Counted from the first letter of the stretch, positions 38,640 through 48,792 are shown. The stretch is 64,000 nucleotides of DNA from Scheffersomyces stipitis CBS 6054 (GCF_000209165.1 NC_009046.1:248001-312000), one strand, 5' to 3'. The notes: generated by a model from the sequence alone, not told the origin. Numbers and translations: made by a program.

Positions 38640-40435
38640 ATGCATAAAAATTGCGACGGAGATCGCACGTATAATGACAATAATAGAGACAAAATCTCGA
38701 CAGTTCCGACACAATAACACTAAGTGAAACATCATTCCAACAACTACAATCTGCTGAGTTTTTCCGTGTACATATACAAGCAAAGTTACTGGGGTCACAT
38801 TAATTCAATACAAATAATATAGAATAAACATACTTTTTAGATTGTTCGCCTTGCCATGCAGAACATGTAGCTACAGCAAAAAAGCGGAAAACAGCAACCT
38901 AGCGAAAAATGATAAAATGTAACGTGTAGTATCTAACACAAAGAAGACCAGCAGGGTAAATCTAGACTAGAGTAGCCAATTTACGAAAACAGAAGATGTT
39001 GTACTGGTGGCGCCAAAGTCGGCACGTTTGTGTAAACGGCTCTATTGTCCGCTTGGAGAGATCTTCAGAAACAATGGCTCCAAAGTGGTTGCGAGAAATC
39101 GCGAATGCTCGGGAAAGTGCGGTCGGACGCCGAGCACCACACACAATCTTTATCTTCATGGTCCACAATGGCAGGGCCAAGGTAGGCTTGGGAGGCAGCG
39201 AAAATTGTTGCGATAATTGCACCAGTGGAGCCAGGAGATCCAGGGAGATTGTCTGGGGATAAAGACGTTGACCGGGCAGCGGAAATGCCCAGTTACAGCT
39301 ACAGAGGCAAGAAATGTGCGTACTATTTGGGGCCGTACGATCAGTTTAGATCGGACATCTGAACCAACAGAGCCAGTTCCAAATTCCAGCCAGCCAGAGA
39401 GAGAGAGGAAGAAGGACGATTAGCCATGGCTGTTATCTAGACAGACTAGATAGAGTACGAGGGGTAGAGATCTGGCAGAAGGGGACCCCTCTCCAGTGAA
39501 GGGAATTTTGGGACTGGAGGGGAATGGCTTGGATATTTCCTAATTGATCGGGCACATGTATTCTTCAGCATTTGAGACAGTTCACCGAAACAGCCCAGAT
39601 TAATTTGTTAGCGGTTACGGTGACACCATAGGATCGTATAGCCTAATCCGGCGGAATGGAGCGATGGTCGGCGGTGATTGGTCAGCTGCCTCTCGTAAAC
39701 AAGAAAATAACCCCAGCATCACTCTGTGGAATTGCAGACAGTGGTCAGGGCGAGCAGATAAAAGTGGGGACAGACCCCCATGCAGTCATCCAGCAACAGC
39801 ATGAATTGCATCATTTTACACGGTAATTTTTCCTGGTGACTGAGTGATTTTTCTCGAGGGTTAATCCCCGTCCCAAAGAAAATGTCAGTGAATTAGTTAA
39901 TGAAAATATTAATATTATTAGCAGCTAGCAATCAGCTCTACCAGCCAAATAATGGCCTGGGGTTATGGAACAAGAGCCATGTAGTCTTTCTTTTTCCGAG
40001 CAAAAGTTATATTACTCTTTTTGGTTTTTTTCTGTTTCTCGCTGTGTAACTCACTCTTTTGCCTCAGGTGTTTTCTTGACCAGAACTACTTCTCTTCTTC
40101 GGCCTCACTTTTTTCTTCTGTAGCCGCCTTTCTGTTTGACTGTATCTCCGCGTTGCCGTTGAACTGTCTGTTTGTGTGAGACGAGCAAAGTCATACAAAT
40201 TCGAGTTTTCCCAGCTCTCTCAACTGACGTTCTGTGCGTGTATTTGCAAACTTTTCCAGCAAGAGCTATTTTGTCATATCCAACAAAACAGACACCATAC
40301 GTCTACTCTTCTTCATCTACATCATCTTCACTTCTTACACGTCCCTTACATCCAGCTTTTAAGTCTTCATCTTGTTTGCTTCAGCTCAGCTTTAGCTTTA
40401 TTTAAGTCCCGCAAAAAAATCAACCCACAACCAAA
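38640..40435. other. Intergenic and long promoter of the Zn2Cys6 regulator
   Basis: 1.8 kb without a supported gene. About 39000-39430 is GC-richer with overlapping short frames but no recognisable protein. A near-palindrome lies at 39491-39519 (CTCCAGT...ACTGGAG). The final 400 bases before 40436 are pyrimidine-rich, as in a long 5' leader. Long promoters are common upstream of yeast regulators. Confidence 0.45.
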
Positions 40436-42478
40436 ATGGATTCTACCAACTTTTCCCCAGAAAGTATTGGGTCTCCGTTGTCTAGTTTTTATTACCCTTC
40501 TTTAAGTCCATTTTCCACCGCCTCCGACACGGCTTCTACCTCGACCTTGCCATCCACAACTTCGTCGATCCTTTCCGCTCCTTCGCCGACCCCAGAGCCT
40601 CTTCCTGTCAAGCCCAAGGCTAAACCCAAAAAAGCTCCAAAAGTCGCTAAAAAGCGTAAGTCGGTCTCTTCAGACTCAAAGCCTTCGAGATCTCGTTTTG
40701 GCTGCGAAGAATGCAAGACCAAGAGAATCAAATGTGATGAGACAAAGCCCAGGTGCTCCAGATGTAAGTCCAGAGGCATCAGATGCAACTACAAAATCAC
40801 CTTGAAATTCAGAGAAGACCTCGAAGAACAAGGTAAAAAGTTTGGTAGAGAAGGTGTCTGGTCCAAAGATGGTGGAAACGCCAACTCCAGCAGCGATCTT
40901 GTATTGAGGAGTAAAGATTCCTACTACCAGAATATCCGTAACATCAGAAAGTTGCAGTTCATTAATACCCAGTACCGCGATATACTAAACTTGCCTGACC
41001 GGTTGGTTCCCTCTCTACAATCGTCGATTATCCCCGTAGATATCCTTCACTCGTTAACTGATGATCCTCTGAGTTTAAACTTTGCATTAACCTACTACAT
41101 TAGCTTCGTGTCCCCCATTCTTAACCCAGTGGGAAACCAGTCGAAGTACTATAACCTACAGTCCAAGAAACTGAACAAATACATCGTCGTTGAAAAAGGT
41201 TTGGATTTGTCATCCTTGGTTCAATATTCCCAAAATAACAATAATTTATTCTATCTTATTCTTTCTCTTGGTTCCATATACTTGTCGAAATTGGACGGCT
41301 TTTCCGACAATAACTGGATGTCGAAAGCAAAATACTTCCAGGAAATGGGTATTGCCCGTATCAGAAATGAATTGTACGATTTATTCAACGAGGGTGGAAT
41401 ACACTCTCCTAAACTATACACAACTGATGTCCTTATATCTCTTGTGCTACTTATCTTGTACGAACTTGCAAACGACTGCAATCGTCAGTGGACAGTTTAC
41501 TTAAAAATGTGCAAAAAGATCATCAACGATCCACAGTTCAATTTACCCCACAATTCGCTTGAATACTCTCTCTTGAAGTTCTCGTTAGAATTTTTGGATT
41601 ACCAAGAGTCTATCGGTAGAACTGCTTGTAAAGATAATAATAGTTTCTTCCTTCAATTTGAAGAAGAGGAACAACAAGAAGAGAACAATTTGCAAGTGTC
41701 TAAAATAGAAAAGGTCAATTTGGTGTCTTGGATGGGCTGTGATAGACGTTTGCTTAATATCATTTCTGATATCACCGATTTGTCCTTCGAAAGATTCTCA
41801 AAGGGAATTAGTGAAACCAACTATCAGATTCTCTGTAATGAAATGAGACGTAAATTGGACCTGATGAGTCTAAACTTGATGGAAACTATGTTAATTCCAG
41901 AACTGTTGAGTACACCGAGCGCATCTTCCGAACCCAGCACTCCAGCTGAAGCTGAATTGTGTCTAATCAACTCTGAGATGGAGGTGGAAGAATTCTGTTT
42001 CTTACTTTCTTGTGAGGTAAAGAGATTATCCACCGTCGTTTACTTGGAATGTTGTTTATTAAACAAGACGCCAGAAGATGAAATGATTCAGCAATTGGTG
42101 AAACAGATATTCTCTCTTTTGGAATTCATAGTTATCAAGAACGACTTCAAGTGGTACTCCACCTTGCTTTGGTCTGTTTTCATGGCCAGTTCGGAAATTC
42201 TGAGCTTGAGTAAAGATTGTGAAGAATTGAGGTATTTGGCTTTACAAATTTTGGACATTTTGGAAAAGACAACATTAGGTAATGTTGGAAGGACCAGAAA
42301 GATTCTCTTGGACATTTGGAAAAGAAGAGACTTAGAGCAGAGTGACGACAATAGTTATGGATATGTTCGTAAAACTATTGACGACGGGAATCCTAAGAAT
42401 GACGGATTGTTCTTAGGCTTTACTAATGATTGGGAAAAGTTTGTGGTCAAGGAAGATTATGCGATTTCCTTGGCTTAA
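40436..42478 (+). CDS. Zn2Cys6 transcription factor, unassigned
   Basis: Fungal binuclear-cluster regulator. The N-terminal 85 residues are Ser/Thr/Pro-rich, then Pro/Lys-rich (PVKPKAKPKKAPKVAKKRK, a likely nuclear signal). The zinc cluster has C90, C93, C100, C107, C110 and C117 (CX2CX6CX6CX2CX6C) within SRFGCEECKTKRIKC. It is followed by LKFREDLEEQGKKFGREGVW, a segment common after the cluster in a group of ascomycete regulators. The rest (about 180-680) is the helical fungal-specific regulatory region. I cannot assign an orthologue; Lys14/Arg81-like relatives are possible. Next to it, in convergent orientation, is the DUF1479 gene. Confidence 0.85.
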   Translation: MDSTNFSPESIGSPLSSFYYPSLSPFSTASDTASTSTLPSTTSSILSAPSPTPEPLPVKPKAKPKKAPKVAKKRKSVSSDSKPSRSRFGCEECKTKRIKCDETKPRCSRCKSRGIRCNYKITLKFREDLEEQGKKFGREGVWSKDGGNANSSSDLVLRSKDSYYQNIRNIRKLQFINTQYRDILNLPDRLVPSLQSSIIPVDILHSLTDDPLSLNFALTYYISFVSPILNPVGNQSKYYNLQSKKLNKYIVVEKGLDLSSLVQYSQNNNNLFYLILSLGSIYLSKLDGFSDNNWMSKAKYFQEMGIARIRNELYDLFNEGGIHSPKLYTTDVLISLVLLILYELANDCNRQWTVYLKMCKKIINDPQFNLPHNSLEYSLLKFSLEFLDYQESIGRTACKDNNSFFLQFEEEEQQEENNLQVSKIEKVNLVSWMGCDRRLLNIISDITDLSFERFSKGISETNYQILCNEMRRKLDLMSLNLMETMLIPELLSTPSASSEPSTPAEAELCLINSEMEVEEFCFLLSCEVKRLSTVVYLECCLLNKTPEDEMIQQLVKQIFSLLEFIVIKNDFKWYSTLLWSVFMASSEILSLSKDCEELRYLALQILDILEKTTLGNVGRTRKILLDIWKRRDLEQSDDNSYGYVRKTIDDGNPKNDGLFLGFTNDWEKFVVKEDYAISLA

Positions 42479-42638
42479 TTTTCTTTTGTTGTTTTGCTTT
42501 CATCTTGTATTAAATTTATGTTGGAAATGGTGTTTTGTTTTATAGTTCTTCTTGTTAGTTAGTAAAGGTTAAGTTAAATTCAATGATACAATGGATGATG
42601 AATAATGTACTTTTTTCGTGCAGAATATTTTCGCAAGG

Positions 42639-44048
42639 TTACGAATGGGGATCAAAAGTACCCGCTTTTAAAGCTTCATTAGCCAATGCTCTAACCTCCC
42701 TTTGACCTTTTGTTAAGAATGGTTCGTTAACATCAAATGGTTCTAATCCCATTGATCTCATACCTTCAATGTTTTTAATGTGGTTGATATCCGCGCCTTG
42801 ATATTCTTTTGCCTTCTCTGTTTCAGACAACTGAGAGCTGTAATCTTCTGGAGACTTGTTGTTTAAGAATGCTTTCTTGGTATCTAAAATTGTCCTAATA
42901 TTAGTGATAGACAATGGAGTTTGACCATAGTAGAAAACACTTGAATGACCTTCACCGTTGTGTTCCTTGTCTACCTCATGGGGGATATCTACATGCCAAA
43001 AGACAAATGTTCCCTTACGAACGTCTGGGATAGAAATAACAGACTTCTGATGATACAAATGTGGAAAGTATTCTTCTGGAAGAAACAATTGACCAGTAGA
43101 AGGAACGGAACCAGGAAACTTTGGTGTTTCCAAATCAATTTCATAATCATCGATATCACCACTAACTGGGTCTCTCCAGAACAATGGTCTAAGAATTATA
43201 TAGGCCATTGCCATCTTCAAGTTGGGTAAGACTCTTAAAGTACCTTCTCCAGATTTGTTGTTGCTAAGTGCCAACCATCCCTGCAAAGTGCGAAATGCTG
43301 AACAGATGGTCGATTTTCCAGTAAGAACATGTTCATAAAGGTTTTCGTTTGCATAAGTTCTTTCATCAAGACGAAATGCATCCCATTCTTCCCAGTTTCC
43401 TTCCAATATTTCATGGTATGCTTGACGGTAGTGCTCATCTTCCCATCTTTCAATGGAACTGGAGTCCAAGTGCAATTTCAATGAAGCAACAGAACCAGGT
43501 TCTCTGATCCTGATACGGTCACCGTAGACGACCTGGGTGTTGATATCAATCAACAGATCTTCGTTCTCGACATGGAATTGGTTTGCCATAGCTTTGAATA
43601 AAGCACGGGTATTTGGGTGGAATCTGGCTTCAGATTGTGGTTTCGACCAAAAAACATTATACCATGCAGTTGGATTAGGATAGGTGTAACCAGCAGTCTC
43701 GGGGTGTTCTTTGCAAAAACCAACTAACTCGTTGAACCAAGTGTCTATTTGTTCTTCATCAACTACATTATGGATCATTAATGTACCTCTCTCCTTAAAA
43801 AGTGCAGATACATTGTCAGGAAGTTGATTGTTGTTGGCAACAATATCTTTAAAGTCAACCTGTGGAACGTATTTGGGGCCCTCCTCAGAAATGGTATCAG
43901 CCTGTTTCTCCAATGCTCTAAGCAATCGCTTCCAGCTTTGAGTCACCTTTTCGATATTTTCCGGAGAAACCAAACTACGTTTGATATCGATAAATCTGTT
44001 TTCAAGATCTGGAGGTTCTGTAGTGGTAACTACTTTTGTTGGAGTCAT
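42639..44048 (-). CDS. DUF1479 (YbiU-like) cupin-fold protein
   Basis: Conserved protein of the DUF1479 family, found in bacteria (YbiU) and fungi, with a double-stranded beta-helix resembling 2OG/Fe(II) enzymes. Conserved-looking segments are HNVVDEEQIDTWFNELVGF (about 93-111), YPNPTAWYNVFWSKPQSEAR (about 123-142), KLHLDSSSIERWED with H193-x-D195 (about 191-204), and GTFVFWHVDIPHEVD with H352 and H357 (about 346-360). The HxD...H arrangement suggests an iron site, but the reaction is not established. 469 residues, typical for the family. Codon use is moderately biased. No signal peptide, so probably cytosolic. Confidence 0.85.
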   Translation of the reverse strand: MTPTKVVTTTEPPDLENRFIDIKRSLVSPENIEKVTQSWKRLLRALEKQADTISEEGPKYVPQVDFKDIVANNNQLPDNVSALFKERGTLMIHNVVDEEQIDTWFNELVGFCKEHPETAGYTYPNPTAWYNVFWSKPQSEARFHPNTRALFKAMANQFHVENEDLLIDINTQVVYGDRIRIREPGSVASLKLHLDSSSIERWEDEHYRQAYHEILEGNWEEWDAFRLDERTYANENLYEHVLTGKSTICSAFRTLQGWLALSNNKSGEGTLRVLPNLKMAMAYIILRPLFWRDPVSGDIDDYEIDLETPKFPGSVPSTGQLFLPEEYFPHLYHQKSVISIPDVRKGTFVFWHVDIPHEVDKEHNGEGHSSVFYYGQTPLSITNIRTILDTKKAFLNNKSPEDYSSQLSETEKAKEYQGADINHIKNIEGMRSMGLEPFDVNEPFLTKGQREVRALANEALKAGTFDPHS

Positions 44049-45330
44049 TGGATGGAGTGTGTGTTATTGTTGAAATAAATCATGAAACCACAGAACTTTT
44101 CCAATGATTATATACCTAAAGATGTTCGTCCGGAACAATTTTCGTGGAAGTATGTACCACATACTGCCCCGCATAATTTTCTTATGTGAATTGTTGCAGC
44201 CTAAAGAAAATATAGCAATTCGCAGCGGGCTCACTTCCGCTTTGGGTGACTTTCGCACAGGATTTGATGCTTGATGGGGAGTAGCTCGCAAACCCTTCTT
44301 TGGAGGTATAGCGATCAGTGGGGGATACCTACTATCTGATTTCATGACTTTTGAGGTCACCAACCGTGTGAGATTGGACCATGTTGGGATGTAGTCTATC
44401 TCGTTGAAAGTCGCCTCCACCCATATGGTATCGTCTTTCTTGTTTTTTTCTGTGCAATCTCTATAACTAGCTTAAGTGAATATTCATGTATTTAGTTGTA
44501 CAATTTATGCCCGTAGGAATCTAGAAGAAAAGTGGACGAACATGTTGGGGGACATTCTAGCTAAATTTTTCCGAATTTCCTGCTTTCCTTTCCCATGTAT
44601 TTTGTTGCCAAGTCGAATATATAGTTGGCTGATTGTTGGAGGACTTCCATTTCTGGAAAGTGTTCCGAAGGTTTTTGCGAGGATGGACGCGATTCCATAA
44701 CTATGTCATCGTCAGTTCGTGGTCTAGGTTCGGTAAGAAGGATTGACAGGACACCTAAAGTGGAGAACAAGAATGTGATCGTTCACCCCAAGAAGGTGGT
44801 TCGGTTTTTTTTGGACATTTTGCCCTATTTCCAGAAAATTAAGAAACAATAACGAAAAACAGGCGCAAATAGTGGCTGTTTGCAAGCTTTTGAATATTCT
44901 ATTGAATTTCAAATATTATTTCAGAGCTCAAGGAATATCTAATACCATTAAACAGAATTGCGGAGCAGGGCTACGCGATTTTCTTCTAATCAAGAGCAGT
45001 GGACTCAACTTATGAATAGAAATTCCTATCTACAAATAATTAGCTAAAATACCAACAATGAAAACTTGCAGCTACTTAAAAACAGATGCAACCATTTAAC
45101 TGAAAATATTGCTTGTACAAACTTCTGCTAGTAAATGCAAAATGAACTACTTGTGCCCACTGGAAATGGCTGCAACTTATCGATTCATTTTATTCTATTG
45201 GCTGGAATAATTGCTGCAAACCCCGCGAAATCCCGAAAAATCGGTTATATCAGAAAATCCGTACGAGCCTAAAAAAGAACGCGATAAGACGGTGTCACTT
45301 ATTTCAAAGAGCAACCCATCCAGACCCAAG
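44049..45330. other. Intergenic, DUF1479 to JID1
   Basis: 1.28 kb. Holds the DUF1479 promoter at its left, a coding-like minus-strand stretch at 44561-44818 (listed separately) and AT-rich sequence before JID1. The JID1 frame is open back to a TTG at 45211, within this interval. Confidence 0.5.
44561..44698 (-). CDS. Possible 45-residue protein, with an upstream in-frame extension broken by TGA
   Basis: Starts at the ATG at 44698 (MESRPSSQKPSEHF...) and ends at 44561. The codons look coding (CTC CAA CAA TCA GCC AAC TAT ATA TTC GAC TTG GCA) and the peptide has an amphipathic helix (EVLQQSANYIFDLATKYMG). In the same frame, coding-like sequence extends upstream to an ATG at 44818, interrupted only by a TGA at 44783-44785. 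The upstream part includes a hydrophobic stretch (TITFLFSTLGVLSILL). A 32-base intron was tried and breaks the frame. It could be a small gene, a recently broken gene or chance. Family not recognised. Confidence 0.25.
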   Translation of the reverse strand: MESRPSSQKPSEHFPEMEVLQQSANYIFDLATKYMGKESRKFGKI

Positions 45331-46263
45331 ATGTTTGTTGTAGCCAAACCGGCACATCGTATAGGAGTGCTGATAGTTCGATGTAGATTTGTACCACGGT
45401 ATTATGCTACAAGAGCAGATGGAGATGGAGAAATAGATCATCACAAGAGAATGAATCTTCATCCTTGGCCCAACAAAAGGAATCCCAGCCCATACGAGAT
45501 CTTTGATCTCTCAGACGGTGACATGAGTTTGTCGCAATTGGAAATGAACAAGTTGCTCAAGAAGAAATACGTATCGTATGTGAAGTTGTACCATCCGGAT
45601 TTATCCAAGAATCTCCAGATATACCACAAGGGCTCGTTGCTATCCGAAAATATCAAAAGACAGAGATTCGACCAAGTTCAAGAGGCATATGATATATTGA
45701 AAGATCCCAGACGTCGTGTAGCTTTCAGACGCTATACCACGAACAATTGGGACGAAGCTCCAAGATACAATCAAAACACAGCTCCATTTAGTAAACAGAA
45801 TTATGAAGCATACAGAAGGGCCCAGGGCCATAGGTCTTCCAAAAGCTTTAAGGCTGATGAAGAGTTCTGGCTGGCTGGTACTTGGGAAGATTACTATAAG
45901 ATGAAATATAACAGAGCTCCACCTACTAAGGAAGAGCTAGAAAAGAACAAGTACAAGATCTTGGCTGGAGTGCTACTCGTAGCACTGTTGGCATTTTCAC
46001 TTCAAATCATGTTGGCTCTTGACAGAACCAATGAGTATTTGTTACAAAGTAGACTCACAAATTTGCAAGTTATGGAAGATCTTCAACACAGTACAGACAA
46101 CTACGGAGATGGATTGCAGCCGTTGGATAGAATGAGACGGTTTCTCATATCTCGTAGATCAACGTTATTAATGAAAGAGAAAGGTGACATTGTAGACGAC
46201 ACTGATTTGAAAAACCAGGACGACGAGCTCTTGATTAAATACGCTCAGAAGGTGGAAAAGTAG
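45331..46263 (+). CDS. JID1: Mitochondrial J-domain protein JID1
   Basis: Hsp40-type cochaperone of the mitochondrial inner membrane. An N-terminal basic, hydroxylated region (MFVVAKPAHRIGVLIVRCRF) looks like a presequence. The J domain follows (about 50-135): PSPYEIFDLS, then KKKYVSYVKLYHPDLSKN with the HPD tripeptide at H88-P89-D90, and FDQVQEAYDILKDPRRRVAF. The family segment EEFWLAGTWEDYYKMK and a hydrophobic anchor (ILAGVLLVALLAFSLQIML, about 209-228) match the layout of S. cerevisiae Jid1 (301 residues; here 310), including the RMRRFLISRR element near the end. The start is the ATG at 45331; the frame opens earlier at TTG 45211, which is unlikely to be used. Confidence 0.86.
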   Translation: MFVVAKPAHRIGVLIVRCRFVPRYYATRADGDGEIDHHKRMNLHPWPNKRNPSPYEIFDLSDGDMSLSQLEMNKLLKKKYVSYVKLYHPDLSKNLQIYHKGSLLSENIKRQRFDQVQEAYDILKDPRRRVAFRRYTTNNWDEAPRYNQNTAPFSKQNYEAYRRAQGHRSSKSFKADEEFWLAGTWEDYYKMKYNRAPPTKEELEKNKYKILAGVLLVALLAFSLQIMLALDRTNEYLLQSRLTNLQVMEDLQHSTDNYGDGLQPLDRMRRFLISRRSTLLMKEKGDIVDDTDLKNQDDELLIKYAQKVEK

Positions 46264-46673
46264 GTCATACCATCAATTTCTGCGGTTATTAGGAGTTTCA
46301 CTATTTGAGTTCATTGTTATCAATATATCTATATATATGTAAATTTATTTATAGATGGATTCAAACAAAGTTCATAATTGTGTGATGTTGTGGTACTACC
46401 TCCGCTTGGAGGTGGTTTGCTGTTGGCATATCCAAAACCAACACATATTGTAGTCCGTCGGATATTCACATTTATCCCTAATTATCCGTTTATAGTGCAT
46501 TATGTGGAGATAAGTAACGCAAAAACAAGTCTGCGCAATGACTCTTCAACTGAAAAATTCAATCGACACGCGATAGCAATACCAGGCTGGAGTATACTTT
46601 ATTTTTTTCACCTAGACGTTCCCGATAAGAGTCTACAATACTAGGTTTCTATAGACTACACAAAACAACCGGT
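46264..46673. other. Intergenic, JID1-ARO7
   Basis: 410 bases between two plus-strand genes; AT-rich 3' flank of JID1 (tatctatatatatg at about 46325) then the ARO7 promoter. No Gcn4-type TGACTC core next to the ATG beyond a tgactctt near 46538. Confidence 0.4.
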
Positions 46674-47477
46674 ATGGATTTCACAAAGCCCGAAACAGTT
46701 CTTGATTTGAACAACATCCGTCAAGCCTTGGTAAGGATGGAGGATTCGATTGTATTTGATCTCATTGAGCGGTCGCAATTCTTCTCGTCGCCATCTGTTT
46801 ACGAGCCCAACAAGTTCAAGATTCCCAACTTTAACGGCTCGTTCTTGGACTGGGCTCTTTTACAGATGGAAAGGGCACATTCGCAGATCAGAAGATACGA
46901 AGCGCCCGACGAAACTCCCTTCTTTCCTAACGATCTTTTGCCCACTATTCTTCCATCGATTAACTACCCCAAGATCTTGGCAAATTATGCTGACGAAATC
47001 AACGTTAACGACAACATCAAGAAGTTCTACGTTGAAGAGATTGTGCCGCAGATCAGCTGTAAAGAAGGAGAGCAACAGGAGAACTTGGGTTCGGTTCTGA
47101 CTCAGGACATCGAGTGCTTACAGGCTATATCCAGAAGAATCCATTTTGGGAAGTTTGTAGCCGAAGCCAAGTACCAGAACGACAAGCCTTTATACATCAA
47201 GTTGATCAAGGAAGCTGATGTGGACGGCATCGAGGCATCCATCACAAACAGCGCCGTAGAGCAGAAGATCCTCGAGAGATTGGTGATCAAGGCTGAGAGC
47301 TACGGTGTGGACCCTTCCTTGAGATACAGCCAAAATCCGCAGAGTAAAATCAATCCACAGGTCATTGCCAAGTTGTACAAGGATTGGATCATTCCCTTAA
47401 CCAAGAAGGTAGAAATTGACTACTTGTTGAGAAGACTAGAGGACGAGGACCAGAGCCAGATTGAAAAATACGTCTAG
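46674..47477 (+). CDS. ARO7: Chorismate mutase ARO7
   Basis: Converts chorismate to prephenate, the first committed step to Phe and Tyr; allosterically inhibited by Tyr and activated by Trp. It is an all-helical AroQ-type fungal enzyme. The N-terminus MDFTKPETVLDLNNIRQALV with RMEDSIVFDLIERSQF contributes active-site residues, and CLQAISRRIHFGKFVAEAKY (about 149-168) holds the conserved Arg/Lys residues. VIAKLYKDWIIPLTKKVEID is near the C-terminus. Length 267, close to S. cerevisiae Aro7 (256). A CTG codon at 47097-47099 (residue 142, GSV-x-TQDIECLQ) aligns with Ala in S. cerevisiae, which suits Ser better than Leu. Confidence 0.96.
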   Translation: MDFTKPETVLDLNNIRQALVRMEDSIVFDLIERSQFFSSPSVYEPNKFKIPNFNGSFLDWALLQMERAHSQIRRYEAPDETPFFPNDLLPTILPSINYPKILANYADEINVNDNIKKFYVEEIVPQISCKEGEQQENLGSVLTQDIECLQAISRRIHFGKFVAEAKYQNDKPLYIKLIKEADVDGIEASITNSAVEQKILERLVIKAESYGVDPSLRYSQNPQSKINPQVIAKLYKDWIIPLTKKVEIDYLLRRLEDEDQSQIEKYV

Positions 47478-47899
47478 ATTGGGCAGCCGCACTGGAAGGT
47501 TATCCTCGGATAGAGGGTCGGTGAGAGCAACTAATTTCATGTCGGCGAACGATGCCTGCGAGACTAGAAATAAGGCACACGCCATAGGGCTGGGTCGGTA
47601 ATATACCGACATGACATCATCATAGAGTGCAAATTCATGTTTAGTATGAGCAGCGTTAATCTACAAGTAATAATAGAAATAATAGACAAGACAAACCAAG
47701 CGCAGCAGCAAATAGCAGCTCAACAATATTTAGGGATCATCGTCGATATTTTCTGTAATTGCGAATTATGCAATTAGACGGCTATGCTGATAAGTACTCA
47801 TTTGCTTTGTTAATGTAATTTGCTATTTTCGAAATTGTAATATTTGTCATTGCCAGTAATTCAGCTGTATTGTGTCGAGCACTACAGTGATACAGTTCT

Positions 47900-47943
47900 G
47901 CTACACTGCTACACTGCTACATGCTACACTGCTACATGCTACA
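47900..47943 (+). repeat. Imperfect tandem repeat (ctacactg/ctacatg)
   Basis: Alternating gctacact and gctacat units, about six in 44 bases. Confidence 0.85.
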
Positions 47944-47983
47944 ACTCTGTTACGTGTCACAATGCTAACACAATGCCAGCGCT

Positions 47984-48025
47984 ACTCCTTAATTTACACT
48001 CCTTAATTTGCACTCCTTTATTTAG
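47984..48025 (+). repeat. Three 14-bp tandem units (actccttaatttac)
   Basis: actccttaatttac, actccttaatttgc and actcctttatttag, back to back. Confidence 0.9.
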
Positions 48026-48792
48026 CAACTGGGGTTTGTGACGGTTCGCCGGTTTGTGTTGGGTTTGTGGAGTTTTCACTTGAGGTTGATAAATTGCCTT
48101 CTCGTGCATTGCCTAATCCATACTATTCCCCGATTTGGTAGGTCCGTATGCAGCACAGCTATCCCAAGTCAACGGTGGAGAATACGAAGCGATGAGCGAC
48201 TCAGAGGGTAGCCCGTTCTGGCAAAAAGTCAAGAAGGGATCATCGACGGGGTTGCTTACGGTGAAAAAGAAAGACTGATGGTACGCGTACCCAACAACCA
48301 CCATGTGCCCTCGTCCATGGCCCCAGCTGGTGCAAACAGCAATCCGGTTGCAATTAGAGCCCACGGCCAATCACCGTACAATGGCTAGCCTCGTGCGTGG
48401 CTGTAGCCAGTGCATGTGAAAATTGAGGATCAAACTGCCATAGTTAAATGACAACGTGCTACGTGCCACTTCTACCTTGAGATTTCCAGCTGTCAGATCC
48501 TCAGGTCTTGGTGCACAAGAGGAGTCCACGTTTAGCCTGTTGCCTCATTGAGCAGGACATGAGTCGCACCCCACGAGTTGGCAGTAGGGCCAGACGCTGT
48601 GTGCAGGCGGCCGATAGCAATTGTTCCCAATTTTCAGCTTTTTTAACAGCCATTCTGCCGCTAAATATTATTGTTGGCTAAAACGATGTATAGCATTTTT
48701 CAATTGCACACGTCCCAAGAGCAAAACACGTCTCGTAGTAAACTTTGCAGTATTGAGATGTTCGCTCCACAATTGTCGTCCGCCGTTTCATC

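Larger units (their letters stand above)
35671..38720 (+). repeat. Tandem duplication, unit 2
   Basis: Right copy: oxygenase 3' fragment, intergenic region, second DHA2 transporter and about 80 bases of its 3' flank. Similarity to unit 1 ends near 38720 (acaataacac), exactly where unit 1's flank joins the oxygenase fragment. Confidence 0.88.

Noticed and set aside
39000..39430. Overlapping 69-88 codon frames upstream of the Zn2Cys6 regulator
   Set aside because: Local higher GC lowers stop frequency; no recognisable protein and no bias toward preferred codons.
44064..44420. 118-codon minus-strand frame upstream of the DUF1479 gene
   Set aside because: No motif, poor codon pattern, and it overlaps the DUF1479 promoter on the same strand.
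44753..44785. A short intron removing the TGA in the 44561-44818 frame
   Set aside because: The only GT...AG pair tried gives 32 bases, which shifts the frame, and there is no branch site.
45211..45330. N-terminal extension of JID1 from a TTG
   Set aside because: Yeast initiation at TTG is unlikely; the peptide is charged and would mask the mitochondrial presequence that follows the ATG at 45331.
48113..48370. 85-codon minus-strand frame between ARO7 and BTA1
   Set aside because: No motif or biased codon use; lies in the presumed BTA1 upstream region.
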